From assembly GCA_015227615.1 (NCBI GenBank), contig JAALGZ010000010.1:682001-746000 (forward strand): a stretch of DNA of 64,000 nt, read 5' to 3'. Within the stretch, counting starts at the first letter, position 1. Each line of letters begins with the position of its first letter. Source of the DNA: Labyrinthula sp. Ha (lineage: Eukaryota; Sar; Bigyra; Labyrinthulida; Labyrinthulaceae). A model generated the notes under the pieces. The model did not search any database. It was not told where the DNA came from and worked only from the letters and a program-made list of their open reading frames with translations. Shown in pieces: positions 11,931 through 25,711 of this stretch. Made by a program: the position numbers and the translations under genes.

Positions 11931-12645
11931 ATCATTTTGATTGATTATTCATTATCAAAATGAAATCAGAATCATTTGTTAAGAATCCGATTCCCAATTC
12001 TGTAATTGATACTCAGAATCAAAACAGTTTTCAAATAATTATTAACAAATTTCATAAAATCCATGGCTTGATACTGAATCGTTTTAGAAAAAATTAAAAT
12101 GGTTTTTGCTTAGACAACAGCACAGAACTCTAAGAATATTATTGAGTCCTAACAGAAATCATCATTTTCTCAATTTCCGTATTCATAATTAATGATCTCT
12201 GATATCTCATTATCTTAAGTTAAGGCCCTGTTTATAAAACGTTACAAGCAATTCGATGTAGCTATATTCAATATTTATGAAATGAGGTATATCCATCCTC
12301 ATCTTCATCCAGGGCCAAAACGGGATGGAAGGCCGAGTCATAAGGGCCTTTGTTAAAGGCGTACGGTGACTTAACCAACAAGAACTTACTTAGATAAGCC
12401 GCAGAATCTGAAACCTGTTGTAAATTTCATAAAATAAACGGAATAAAACAATTTAGGACAAATCCTAAACTCTTTACTATTTTTGTAGTGCGTTGCAAAC
12501 AGTTTTACTTCATATTCTCTGTGGTTTGTGGATTTCCTCAATTTTTCTGCATTCGGCTCAAGAGGCTAAATCATCCTGTTTAATCAAAACAACTGGAATA
12601 TCTTAACCTGGAGGAAAAAACAGTTTTAATGTAACATATAGTTAT

Positions 12646-12725
12646 GCATCGGATTTGATAGAAATCATCAATAATTACTTGATAATTGCTTTGATTTCGA
12701 TTGTCAACAAGAAGTATGGAGTTTT
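12646..12725 (+). repeat. Dispersed repeat, copy 3
   Basis: Begins GCATCGGATTTGATA and continues through ATCAATAATTAC, TTTGATTTCG and TGTCAAC. It aligns along about 75 bases to the copy at 4210, roughly 70 percent by eye. Function unknown. Confidence 0.4.
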
Positions 12726-15109
12726 ATCAGTATAAAAGTTTTCTGGTCTTTTTTTTGGTAATCAAACGATTGTCCGTAATGCAACAAGTTAGTTAGGGAA
12801 GTGTCAGAATTAACTAATTCTCAAGATCTATATAGAAAGTTATACACAAATATCAATAAATGAAGTTTGGCCCCTATATATAATGGACACAAGACATGAT
12901 AAAAAGAATACGGCTTTTCGTATCCTTAATTACAGAGAGTAGGCAAAAGCCAAAATTACAAGTAAAAGAAAATTATTTTCGCATGCAGAATTAAAGGGGA
13001 AAGTAAAGACCGGTTGAGTTCATTTCGCATTGGAAAGAAAGGGGAGGAGCATTTTGAATTGAATTTTTCCCTTTTTGGTCATTTCTTGTACCTCTGAACC
13101 TTGTCATAACAGCTTTTCATCCCTTATATGGCTAATATTAGGGCTCATTTGCTAAAATTTGCTTTAGGAAATTTGGATTTAAGCATAAATGTTGTTTCAA
13201 GTAAATTGCTGGTCAAAGTCATCATGCTAAAAGCTCTTTCTACAACCAATTGGATATATGTTGACAATCAAGAATAAACCCTCCCTAATTTAAAGTTATT
13301 TGAAAAGGTTTAAAGGAGAAACAACTATTTTGAAATAATGATGATATCTCCGAGGTATTCGATTAAGAATTCCAAGACTTTAACACATTAATAGTTCAAA
13401 TGAGTACAGAATTACTCTATTTTATTTAAGGAACTTGGCGATTGCCAACACCACTGCCTCTGTAAGCTGGCCCAAATATTCTAAACAAGGGTTGGTCCTG
13501 GAATTTAGTTTCTCTAAGCCAATAACAAAAGGTAAATAAGGTTGCGAACAAATAACCTCAGTCAAACTCTATGTAAAAACCCTCGGCCAACTTTATGAAT
13601 CTCACTAATAAAATATGTTATTTAAAACTTTAAACTATAAATGAAAAATATTTAAATTGGGAATAAAAAATTGTTTTGAAACTATATGGAAAAGAATGTA
13701 CAGAGATCATCCAAACCAGAGAAAACATACCAGATACAGAGGTATAACCTACCTATGTGATAAGTCTTTGCATCTGAAATATTATTTTCCTGTCGCTACG
13801 CAAACCGACTCTATGTAGGAGGACGACCAAACTATTCAGTTAGATTTTTAACTCTAATATAAACGATACTTTTAAGGCTAGAAATTACGACAAAGAAAAA
13901 TTTGCCCTACTTGAATATGGATTGTTTCATCCCTTGCGAGATAATAGGGAAGCGAAAAATAAAATAAAATCTTTTCCAGTTTACTCGAAAATAAATATAG
14001 TAAATGTTGAAGTCTTTACCCACATTAAATTAACTCTAATAATTAGAATAAATTTTATAGAAAAGCAGTGTTTTTTGAAACCTCCACGTTGTGCACAGAA
14101 AAGGGTTCAAAAGTTGATTTTATTTCTTATACCCTGAAGTAAACACTCTGAAAGAGAAAGAAAACGGACCTTCATTTGTATTGAGTACTTTCGGTTCTCA
14201 GTTCAACATAAATATATTCATAGGAAAAAATATTGACTCCAGCAGCGAATGAAGAGAAAATCTAATTTTTGAAAAATTTTTAAACGAAAACGGTTTAACC
14301 ATTATAAAATATTTATTAAAATCTGCAAAATTTCCTCAACTATCATATAATCCATAACTTTAAGAATTTAAAGCCGAAGAAAAGATCGGTTATTAACCAC
14401 GTGTTCACCCATATAAAACCTTTCTAAATATTAGTAGAACTTAAGATTTCGAGAAAATTTCGACCAGAAAATATGGGTAAAGAACTACGACCAAAAACAT
14501 ATACTTTTTCAAGCATACCAGAATTTTTACTGGAAGACAGATTGGCCTACATAATAAAGAATAAACAAACCGAAGCAACTCTAATTTTACGACAATAAAT
14601 AACCCATAAATTAAAGGAATATGTCTAGAATTGATTAAAAAATTGAAAATGTAAAACGAATCATCTCAATCTAACAAGCTCTCGTAAACAGGTATCAATA
14701 ATAGAAATACAATGATTTCGGCACTATTAGTAACAGCTTCGCTAAGATTATAAGCACTATAATACCTCTCAGAACCATATCAGAACTGAAATAAATACTT
14801 AAACTAAAATTGGGTTGCTCTTAGAAGAAAAGAGAAGGTTTTTTACGCATGTTTCCTGCAGAATAATCAGAACTATTTTATGAACGAAAGAACCATTTTT
14901 CTTCAGGACCATCACAACTTGTCTAACGTTAAATTCAGCAAAATACACTAAGTTTTTTAAAGCATCCTGAGAAGTGTTTAAAGTAGTAAAATCCATATAT
15001 GGGAAGTGACATAGATCCCAGAAGACGGTATCCAAACAAGAAAATTTTAACGTAGATGATAGAAAAAAGGGATATTTTCGAGTAATATAAAAAAAATGAA
15101 AAATATGTA

Positions 15110-16560
15110 TCTAATAAGCGAAACAGCTACAAACAATATATCAGAGAAGAAGAAAAGTGTTTCGAAAAAAACCAATATCCATTAAAGAATTTGAAACAGT
15201 ATTAAGGTACAGAAGAATAGAAACTATTTAAACTATAGTAGATAAGGTGTGAATGACAAAAAATGTAGAAACAAAAAAGGAAGGTTTCTGTACTCGCAAA
15301 AATACTCTGATAGGCCCTTATGTGCAAGAATCAATATAAGTGGTAAAATTTTCTCCAGCTAATGTAATCATACTTTATAAGAAAGATAGTTATAAGAATC
15401 CAGGAAGCTGTATATCAATATCTCTCCTGACTAATTCTTATAATTTATCAGCAAAACCAACCAATGAATATAAATACGTAAATCTGATCAAAGAAAAAAT
15501 ATGAAATTGCGTGGTTGATTCTCTGGAGCAAACTAGAACATATAAAAACCTGCATCTGCTACTAAGTTTATCTAATATGGATCCCAATAAAGGAAGTTTT
15601 TTGTTTAATCGTTGACTTCCAGAAAGCTTTTGATAGTTTCGATCATAAGATTATGAGAGCTTCATTGGCTTAATATGATATTTCAAAGATTCTCGCAAAT
15701 AAAAAGATGTATTTAAAGAAATATATCAACACTTATATGTAGCTAAGCTTAGAAAACAGTAAAAGAATAAGCGCTACTTGATGTTTTTTAAGTAGATAGA
15801 TCAAGTTCCACTGTTTTAGTCCTAGTATTGGATTAAATATTATGGTAGCCTTAGGCAATCATAAGCAATAAGATAGAAGTCGAAGTAATATTTCCAAATA
15901 TTTTAATGTTTACCAATGATATGTGTTCAATTCGGCAAAGCACCATATAGTCTCATAATTTTTAGCACCACTGGAGATGAATTCAAATCTTAATCGCTAA
16001 AGATAATTGTAAGGGAAATGCAGTTTCCGGATAATGTAATTAAAATGTAACTGTATGGAAACTTGACTAGAGTTCAAGTCAACGAGCTGATTCAATAGTG
16101 AATCCAGAAGAGCCGTGAAATATAAGTATAAAATATTGACGACAACTATAGATATTTAGCCCAGTGTCTAAGACCTGGAACTATAGTCGAGGGAAACCGA
16201 AAGAATATATAGAGAGAAATAGAACTTACAGATCAATTTATCCCGAACCCACGTTTTGTAGAACCTCAACTAAATATTTTAGTTATGGTGCTTTTGTTGC
16301 ATAAAAGTTTCAGTCAACTAAGAAGAATAATAGTACCAGATCAAATTGCAGATCGAATTCCGAACAAAAGAATACAACAGAAAACGTCTGTGCTGCGTAA
16401 AATACGATCAATAATATAAAGTACCCAATTATGTTAAAATTCAAAGCTCAAGTTAATAAGAACATTGGTAGTAGGAACATTGATCTAAAAACCTTAATGT
16501 GGAACAAGCAAATAAATATCCATTAATTTCCTTGAAACAACGTTTTTAGAACCAAAATTT
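15110..16560 (+). mobile_element. Decayed LINE (non-LTR retrotransposon), plus strand
   Basis: Reverse-transcriptase blocks can be read in changing frames with many stops. A SPANVIILYKKD...ISISLL block lies at about 15345-15440, matching the LINE pattern of a KK-D motif followed by RpIsLl. An IVDFQKAFDSFDH block is at 15608-15646, the hallmark DFxKAFD motif. An FTNDMCSI block near 15909-15932 looks like a mutated FADD catalytic box. Basic sequence before (about 15110-15250) and post-RT-like sequence after (to about 16560) fit the same element. Both ends are unclear and no target-site duplication was found. It looks old and inactive. Clade uncertain. Confidence 0.7.
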
Positions 16561-19449
16561 ATAAGCATATAAAGTCAGAGCTTAGAACTAAAGGCTATAG
16601 GAAGGGAATCCAAAAGATATCAACAGAATAAATGGATTTCTTAAATCTATTGCGAAAAAACAGAAGATTAGCTATAGAACTTCAGTAGCAAAAAAATGTT
16701 CGGCAAAATATTTAGCAATACATCAAGACACGTTTGAAACCTTTTAATTATATCTAAACCAAAATCAAAAATATCCACCTACCTCACAGATATCTTACAA
16801 ACCAATTCATATCTATCAACAATAAACAAAAACAAGAATATCATGCAATCACTTTCTTAAATTTAGCCTAAAGGCATTTCCCACCTTCTCATAAAGCTGT
16901 GTCATTTACGCATCAAGAACTCCTTTCGTATTATTATACTAGGCATTATTTTACTGATAAGCGTATAAATATTTTTTATATAAACACAGGAACCAACATT
17001 TTAATCTTGATCATAAACTCTCAATTTATGATCTTAAAATTTTGCTTGAACAGTTACAACCCTTAAATCCCGTAAACTAAAGATAAATATTGATAGGAAC
17101 GAGTAAAATAAACACATAACACATGGGAGAGAGGATAAAAAGTCGAAGGATCAAACGGCGAAGATATTATAATTTTTATTAACATACGCTAGTAATAACT
17201 TGAATATGTTGTCTCAAGGTATATATATATATCTATATATATATATCGTTCTTATGACCAAAATAAGTTACTTCAATCCTTTCTATAACCCATCGTGTTT
17301 TGTTTTAGATTTATAAATTTTTTCTTGGCAGTCATGGATTTGATCAATGTGATAAGAAAAAACAGTGAAGGCGATAAACGCTCTATATCTCATGGTATTT
17401 TACTAAGAAAAATGACCCGGTAACAATAAATAAAATGGAACAACTATTTAGAGAAGGAATGTGTTGTAATAAAAGAATCTTTTTCTAATTTATTTGTAAA
17501 ATGACAGATTTTGGTACATGTTATAACCCTGTGTTTACCTTATAGTATATTAATGGGGTGCTTTTAATTTAATGTACCTTTATAAAGAACTTGAAAGAAT
17601 TAAGAAAATAGAAAAAAAAATCTAATAATAAAAGAATTTTAGCATATTTATTTTTTGGCTGCTAAGATATAACAAAAAAATATAATAGCTAAGTAGTATC
17701 TCTAGTTAGTAGGCTATTAATACGCGAATACGAAGAATAGCTGTGTGAAGTAAACTTTCAATTTAAGTTCCTGAAATCCGAAATAGACGATACAATTTTG
17801 GTATCCTTAGAATGTCATAATACAAGAGATAAAATTGAAATAATCCTCAACAAAAAAATATCCTTTATCTAATACATCAGGGAGGTAGGTCCCATTTTGT
17901 AGTTTCCCATGCTGATTATTGAGATATTTTGCCTCTAGTCAAATACGCTTGGGTTTTTTCGGTTAGTGGAATGTCATGACAAATTTTAATTCTTTTCTAT
18001 ACATAATGTATATATTTTATCTTATTTTATTACATTGAAAATCGTTTTTTATATGTTTTACAAAGTTTTATTACCATAGATAATCGGGAGGAATATGTTG
18101 ATATCTTCTAAGAGTACTTAATTACCCAGCTTATATTCAAGTCATATCAGCATTATTAATTTATTTATATTACATTTTATTGTATCTATTGTTGAGATTG
18201 ATCTTATGGAAGTATATTGTATTCCAACTTGTGTATTATTTTTAAAATAGAGTTAGAAGAAACCTTTGTGGTTCGTATTATATACAAAGATTGTTACGGG
18301 CTATGTGAATAAACTCGATACTTTCATTTTTAAAATCTATTGTTATTTTATCCGTAAAGTTTTCTTAATCTGTGTCAATATTCTATAACCTGTGTAAGTT
18401 TTTACTCCAATATCTTTCCTTGAAAGTTTATGCACCGTTATAGGGTCTGTGTGCATGTTTACTGAATTCTAAAGTAGTCAAATGGATTCATTTTGTATAA
18501 ATTCTGGTGAAAGAATATATTTATAGTACAGGTCACAGTTTTAGAGAGGTCCTTTTAATGGTGGAATGAAGCTGCATCATATTCTTGAAAACGCTGAAAC
18601 ATATAAGTTTCGTAAAATATTTTACTAATAGCCCAATAAAAAGATATCTCCTACTTCGCGTGTCTTTCAAAATGAATGTCATTTTTAAATTTTTCTGGGG
18701 TAGAAAGCACAATGATCGCCACAATCATATGTTCTTTCTTATAGCAAACTAAATAGAATAACAGGTTATGCTTCATTTTTATAGTTATTTAGTAGTTGAA
18801 AATATTTGTAAGTTTAAAATTTTTTAAGATAAAGTCTACAATCAGGTAAAGCAATCTTAGAATCAAAAAACCTAGTGTGCTCTGAGGCAGCGCGCTTTCT
18901 TTTTATTTCTTCGAGAATCAAAACTTTTGACTCGAGTTGTGTCAATTATTGGGAAATGATAGGTTTAGTATATAAGCATGTTATTCTAAAATTTTCAACC
19001 CAATTACCGCATTATGTAGCTGGAAGTCTTGATTTGTAACTTTGTCTTTTAATTCTAAGTTCTGAATTTTAGAAATAATTACTCAGTTAGTCTAGCCATC
19101 TTTGTGGAGGTAACAAGTAGAAGAAACTAAATTACTTGGTCTTTTGAATCAGGAAAACCATTCCTCAATGGTTCTTTTAGAAAAAGATGTATGTTGTCAT
19201 CAGATAATACTATTGTAATCAATTTGGGAAGAAAATTCCTTGTTCTTGCGTGTATGTTAAGTGCTATTCAACAGTTAATAGTTATGATAGGGTGGGTTAC
19301 TGCATCAGCAAAGCACGTATGTATATATTTTAGGAACTGATACCAGCTCGTCACTCTCTGGGGAATCTTCCCATATCGTTTTCCCATTCTCACTAAGCTA
19401 AAATGGTTGATCTAATTATTGAACTATATTGGTATGATCACGATAGTTT
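16561..19449. other. AT-rich spacer between two LINE relics
   Basis: I see no gene. A TA-rich simple repeat lies at 17220-17247. Some of this may be untranslated or decayed ends of the flanking LINEs. Short open frames (e.g. 18533-18724 minus) are unsupported. Confidence 0.4.
17220..17247. repeat. TA-rich simple repeat
   Basis: An almost pure run of TA dinucleotides interrupted by one C. Confidence 0.85.
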
Positions 19450-22400
19450 TCCCCCGTGTACTCATTTACCGCTTTTGATCTCCCAAAATAGTGATTACCC
19501 AGAATTTATGAATAATCTGATTCGAAATTAACAAATCACGGAAGGAATCATGAAAAAGATTAAGGTGTCGCAAAACGTTGTATCTGAATCTCCAATTATA
19601 AAACCAATCATTCCGAGTTTCTTTGCTCACTTTATCGAGAAGACCTGCACATAAACTGTACTCCTCTTGTTGCTTTTCCTCATACAAGATAAATGAGATA
19701 TGTGTAGAGATCTAACTTAGCTACCTCCGAAGAACTGTCCGAGAATAGGATAAGGCCAGAGACTACTTCAAGTGTACATGTGAGATATATCGAACGGTGC
19801 ATTAAAGTTTTTTAACCTATGTTCCTGTATTACGAAAATATGTTTTCCCTTTGTTGGTTATTTCTAGCCGTGGACAGGTATCGTGGTTTCTAACTAGGAG
19901 GGTATTTGTGGTAGAGATAGGCCGTTCTCTTCGGTTGTTTATGTATGAAGGGAGCAGGGTTTACATTGTCCAAATAGTTTTTCAAATCTTTCCACTGGTG
20001 AGTTCGGAGTTTCAGCTAGTGTAGTATTATATGGGAAGGAACGTCTTTCAAGTATTCTTCAATAATATGTTAGTTATATATCCACTTATGTAGTAGGGCA
20101 AATTCCTAGCCAGCTTTTCTGCTTGGTTTTATTATGTTTAGGATATTTATATCCCCTGCTTTGAGGGTGTTGGCTTTCTTCGCGTGTTCCAGCTGATGGG
20201 TTGAATTAGTTTGGAGGAGTTTACATGTTAGGTTTCTGGATAGTTTGTTCAAGGCTCTAGATATATTTTTGTTTTCCAGATTCCATAACTCGCTGCCGTA
20301 TTGGATTCTCGAGAGCACTAGTACTTTCACTATGTTCTTTTTCCTTCTGGAAGTCAGCATGTTATTCCTCAGTATCGGTTGCAGTTTGCGAAGAGTTTCC
20401 TGTGCGACGCGTATTCTAGCGAATGGGTTGACATGGGTTTCAGCTGTTGCTGTTACATCCACTCCAAGGTATCTAAAGGTTTTTACTCCTTTGATGGTTC
20501 CAAGATTAGTTTCCAGTTCTTCTTCTATTGGGATGTTATTATAGAGGAAGTTTTGTTCAGCGGCAGCAACTGCTGTAGTACCCTTTCTACTTCGAAATAA
20601 AGTGGTTCCCAGTCCAATACATTGTTCTTTATGTCCTACGAGGGCATCCTTTAATGGAAAGTTTTGGGATCAAGAGGAGCGGGTGTGTTTATTGACCAGT
20701 TGTTGAATTACAGTGTCCGAAAGCTTATCTTTAAGCTTCCTTCTTCTGACTATTCCCATGAGTTGAGTTTTCTGTATATTTATTTCTAGACTAGACAAAT
20801 GTGAAAGTTCTTCTGTATACTGAACAAAGTGTTTCAAGATGTTAATATCCTTAGTCAAGATACAAAGATCGTCAGCAAACCCAAAAATGCTTGAAAAAGG
20901 TAATTTTGTTTCTGGAAAGTTTAAGTTTGTTTTATTTATTATCCTTTGAAGCAGAGAATAAAGTACAAGAACAAATATTGCAAGGGCTTACTAAGTCACC
21001 TTTCAACGCGCTCCTATGTACTTCTACTCTATCACTGTAATGTTTACCTATCTTAATTTGGATTGCAGCATATTTATATAAATAAAGGATTACATATACA
21101 AAGTCACCCGGAACCTGTTCTCTCTTTTAAACTAAATTCAAAGAAAATATTGACAAGAGTAATTAACCTGTTTAAAATCTACAATAATGTAGAGTATTTC
21201 TATGTTCCGTATTTTACTTAATTTGTAACGAGTCAAGAGAAATTGAGATTTTTTTCTAGTTCATGTGTTTTCTCGAAATCTATACTGGTGGGTTTCTGCC
21301 ATTTCTATAGGGTATTTTTCAGCATATTAATAATTCTTTCATTGATAAGTTTGTAAGAAATGTCGAGCAATTATATTAATCTGTAATAAGAGGCAAGTTC
21401 ATGCTCTTCTTTTATATTAATATCATGTTTACAGTTGAATGAAAGATCAGTTTGTCTGTTTTCAAGCTACCTGGGTCCAAAAAAGCTATTCTGTGAGTTT
21501 CTGCAGGTATTATAGTATCTTATTATCAGTATTTAGAATTTCACACGGGATTTTGCAGAGTTTAGATGCCTTTTAGCTCTTCAACATTTTGGAGATTTCT
21601 TGAAATTAGTTTAAAGTTAGAGGAGACGCATTAAACTCTTCAATTTGAGCCTTAGGGATTTCCAGTTCAGTTTCCACTTGTTTCTTCGGTGCTTCTTTGC
21701 GTTGGTATAAGATATTCTGGGAATAATGTTACATGTTTTTATCGTTTAGGAATTTGTCATATTTCAGGCTAACGGTGGTTTGAGATTTCCGCTCCCCCCC
21801 CTACTATCCTTTCCGCTTGTTTGAAAGCTTCATGGATATCATTTTTTTTGCCATAGCTGTATCTATTCTTCTTACTTGAAGGTCCAGTCATGTTTTGTAG
21901 TCGTTCAGGGTACTTTTTCTTATCATTATCTTTAGTATTTTAGATTCGTTTTCAGTTCGAGTTTTTCTTAGTCTTCTTCTTATTTCAAACAGAGTTTCTG
22001 TTTTGTCTGAAAATGTTCTGTAAAGTTTTTCATGAGCTGCCGGTGGGCCACAGTTATCAATGACTTTCTTTATTGTTGACTTGAATATTTTGAAGCTTAA
22101 CCTTGGTTTCTTTTTAGGGTCGTTTGCTGGTGCAAGTTTGGTTATTTCTTCTTCAAAACCTCATCGTATTTAATCATTCAGTTTCCATCAGTTCGCATAT
22201 ATTTTGAAGAACTCTTCGTAGTTTTGATGCAACCTTGGGCTTGGTTGGATTATTTCTTGAACTTTTGTGAGACCAGTGCTTCAACTGGTTGATGATCAAA
22301 CTCTGTTCTATTGTGGATCTTCTCTCCAATTTTCTTTTTATCCGAATTTTCCGTAATAATGGGGTGCTGCTGTTACACGCTATGAAGAAATCTATTTCTG

Positions 22401-23496
22401 AGCGCTTCTGATTATTCTTGTTTCTTGAATAGTATGTTACATAACTATTTGTATTCTTTGCACCACTAGCGAAGTATGAGTTGATGATTGCCAGATTGTA
22501 CTTCTTCCCAAATCCCGAAGCATTTTCCCGTTCCTGTTAGTTCTTGATGTGTTTCCATATCCACTATTGCTTGTCGCTTTATTGTATCGTATTTGAACAT
22601 TCCATTCACCTATGATTTTCATGAGGTCTCTTTTCCTTTTCAGTGAGATTACTTTCTAAAGTTTCGATAGAAAATAGCTGTATTCTATTTCTTTTTTTTA
22701 CCTACGTGTGATGTATAACTATTAATAATATAGTATCTTTTAGACTTTAGTTTAATTTTAACACCTAAAATTCTATCTTTGCCAAATATTTCTTCCCGCT
22801 TTTTTATCCATGTTCCTGTTAAAATATATCACCAAAACATTAATTTTCTTTTATTCTGTGTCTTTGTATTTAGAAATATCTGTATTAAAGCAGTTTAATT
22901 ATAAAATATATTTTCAACGTATTCTACTCCTTTACCGCGAACCTCCTGCATTGCAAGGACATTTGTGTTGGCAGTTAAGGTATATTCCTCAATATATATG
23001 AGCTCGCAGGAGGTGAGAGGATCAACGTTCACAGACACGATAGACATTGCCTTCAAATCTTGCGCTTTGTTAACTGCTGACTACCGCTTGGCATTCTGAG
23101 TACTACCGGCACTCACAACGACTTCTTTGCTTCCAAATTTTTCGTCACCCAAGAATCTTCTCATAGCCTGCAGTCTAGCTTCTCCTCACTAACAATTCAA
23201 GTAATGGAATACCTGCCGAAGTGATGATTTGATTAGAGAAGTAGAAGATAACATCGATTTGATTAGCCAATTTTTCATGACTGAGGCCACTTACAGTCGG
23301 GGACAGTACTGGGGCTAAGTCCATTTCAGGAAAACTCGTAAAATCTGGGGAAACGAGAGGTTAGGATTTAAACTCAGAAAAAACTCTGAAGTGTCTTCGT
23401 GCAACGTCATTTTATTGTCCAAAAGCTTGACTTAATTTTCTGAACTGGCAAGTTTCATAGGCTTTTTAGTAATGATAACAGGTACTTCGAAGCTCA

Positions 23497-23504
23497 GTTA
23501 TGAG
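23497..23504 (+). repeat. hAT target-site duplication, left copy
   Basis: GTTATGAG, identical to 25704-25711. It matches the 8-bp nTnnnnAn preference known for Ac/hobo-type hAT insertions. Confidence 0.9.
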
Positions 23505-25703
23505 CAGTGAAGCTCAAATCTGGCTGCCCACTAATATCCGATATCCTCAGTCGGACCTCCATACGTCCCCATACGAAATTATTAGTGGCAGGTTGCGTGG
23601 AGAAATTGCTGCCAGGAGCCCACAAATTAAAAAAAAAATGCCCTGTGTTCAATCTGGCCATCGCAAAACCGTTAAAATAAAAGTTAAAAACCACAATTTC
23701 GGAAAAAAATGAGCATTGATTTGACAAATTCTGCCGCAGAAATGATCCATGACGACGCTTCGGGACGAGATCAGACCCTTTTTTGTAGTAATTAAACAGA
23801 ATTTTGACGTTGAAAAAGCCGAATTAACAAAGAAAGCGTACGTATTCAAACTTCCTTGCAAACATTGCCCAAGAAAGATGACTTGGTGGAGTAAAAAAGG
23901 TTATACTGGTCTCATGGAGCACCTAAAAATGCACTTAGAGGAAGAAACTATCGAAAAATTAAAAGAAGAACATGCAAGAAAGCGTAGAAGAAAAAGCAAA
24001 GACATTCTGGAGTTTGTGAACATTGAAAAAAAATGATACTTTCAATAAATTTATATGTAACTTTTTGCTAACGAAGAATATGCCCTTGAGCTTGTTGAGA
24101 TCCGAAGAGTTTAAGAATATCAAGAAAGCGGATGACCTCGTAAGTGAAAACACGATGAGAGTTTATATGAAGCACATGGAACACCTTTTTATAGAAAAGA
24201 TCAAACAAGAAGTGGATTTAGAACTATTTTGTGTAGTCATCGATGGTTGGGCTCACCAAGGTTACAGTTTTAATGGTGTTTATTTATGTTTCGACAAGAT
24301 GAAGAAGATGACGTTTCGCCTTCTTGGAGTGCTTCCTTTAAAAAAAGAAACCCAGAGAGCTAGTGACATTGTTCCTTTCCTGAAGAATTTGATGCACAAT
24401 TCTGGTCTTGATGAATCACTGCTGGTTGCTATTGTTGCCGACAACACAAACGCGAACAAAAAGTTTGCAGAGATCTTGGAACGCAGTTTGTGGGCTGTCT
24501 TAGCCATCGTGTGGATCTAGGTGTTAGAGCATATATCAAATCTCAACCAGAGTTATCCGAAGGTTTAGACAAAGTGCAGTTGCTTTTTCGCAAGATCAAG
24601 AAGTCAAAGAAATTAACAGCAGCTCTTAGAACATACACGAATATAGTTGTTATTCTTCCAAATGTGACGCGTTGGACTGGAAAATTTCTCACGATGCAAA
24701 GGTACCTTGACATTTGGATGTTCTGTGCGCAGATTAAAGACGATGAAGTTAAAGATCTTATTCTGGATCAGCGTGGAGTAAGAACTCTGGAAAAACAACT
24801 TCCCTTTCTTGCTACCTGCGACCGCTACACAGTTTCTCTTCAAGAAGGAAAGTTTAACCTTGGAGATGGGAAGAAAGCTGCCTTAAATCTCCTAAGAGAT
24901 GTCGATAATTATGATTCTTTCTTTAAGTGTTTAGAAGATGATGCAGATATTTTGACTGAGTTTGATGCTTTTGAAACTGGAGTGTTTAAAGTTTATTGGG
25001 AGGAAGAAGATAAGCTTGATGCAGCAGAAACAACAGCTTTGTCCAGATTAGTAAAAGATCCTTCTGAAGAAGAAGCGAAGACTCCGCCTGGCAATTCTGT
25101 GCTTGCAGACATTGCTTCTCAGAAAAGAAAAAGCAAAAAGAAGAGTATTTTCGCAGATGTGAGCTTCATTCCGGCGACTTCGTGCAGTGTAGAAAGATTG
25201 TTTAGCCAATACAAGCTGATTTTTAGTGACAAGAGGAATAGGATGATGCATGTAACTTTAAACAGGCTTGCGTTTTTGAAGATGAATAAAGATGATTTGA
25301 TGGATCCCGAAATTTATGTTAAAATGAAAAAGAAAATTCCAGGTTTCGATGATAAGGAAGAAGAAGAAGAAGAGATGGTGGAACAGATGAAGGAAGAGAA
25401 TGAAGAAGAAGAAAGAGTAGATTTGACACTTGAGGTATTTTGTTCTTGGGACAAGGAGGTGCATAGCGATGATGAAGCTTAGGCTTTAAGGGTTATAAAT
25501 AAGTTTTATCTTTTCTTCATATAAATATTTATAAAAAAGCAACGATATTTCGGAAAATTATTTTTGCAAGCGGTCGCGGGGACTCCACAAATTTCCAACC
25601 CCCTCGCGTCCGCAGTATTTTTTCTTATCGTTAAGCGTCCCCACAGATATCCACGGAAAAAGTGGAACCCACAAAATTCACAGTAAAAATTTGAGCATCA
25701 CTG
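23505..25703 (+). mobile_element. hAT-superfamily DNA transposon, 2,199 bp, with intact termini
   Basis: Terminal inverted repeats are CAGTGAAGCTCAAAT at the left (23505-23519) and, reverse-complemented, CAGTGATGCTCAAAT at the right (25689-25703), with one mismatch in 15. Perfect 8-bp duplications GTTATGAG flank it. The interior encodes a BED-finger hAT transposase in shifted frames. Termini and duplication are so clean that the insertion looks fairly recent relative to the LINE it interrupts. Length is typical of a short autonomous hAT. Confidence 0.95.
23749..25482 (+). pseudogene. hAT transposase, two frameshifts
   Basis: Three overlapping frames together give a full hAT transposase. Frame 1 (23749-24036) holds a BED-type zinc finger, C37-x2-C40...H58-x3-H62, followed by a basic patch. 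Frame 2 (24023-24520) holds FCVVIDGWAHQG and IVADNTNAN, the expected first two catalytic Asp contexts. Back in frame 1 (24490-25482), GCLSHRVDLGV precedes the C-terminal dimerisation region with SCSVERLFS, which carries the conserved Glu, and an acidic Glu-rich tail. The first shift falls at an eight-A run (about 24026-24034), the second within about 24480-24500. Either real mutations or homopolymer sequence errors could explain them. Apart from these the protein looks well conserved, so a related active copy may exist. Confidence 0.85.
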
Positions 25704-25711
25704 GTTATGAG
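25704..25711 (+). repeat. hAT target-site duplication, right copy
   Basis: GTTATGAG directly after the right terminal repeat, identical to the left copy at 23497-23504. Confidence 0.9.

Larger units (their letters stand above)
11000..15109. other. Intergenic, 4.1 kb, repeats and no supported gene
   Basis: AT-rich sequence with two copies of a dispersed repeat (11850, 12646). A short GC-richer patch near 12300-12370 contains repeated GGGCC/GGCCC words that could pair, but I cannot assign it to any RNA family. Isolated open frames (13922, 14799) are unsupported. The 3' part may be the decayed 5' half of the LINE that becomes recognisable at about 15110. Confidence 0.4.

Noticed and set aside
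12222-12370. GC-richer patch with GGCCC/GGGCC words, considered as a structured RNA
   Set aside because: Pairing is possible but no known RNA family signature fits, and the words are partly self-complementary by chance.
20245-20600. Plus-strand open frames of 73-99 codons
   Set aside because: They are antisense shadows of the LINE post-RT region on the minus strand.
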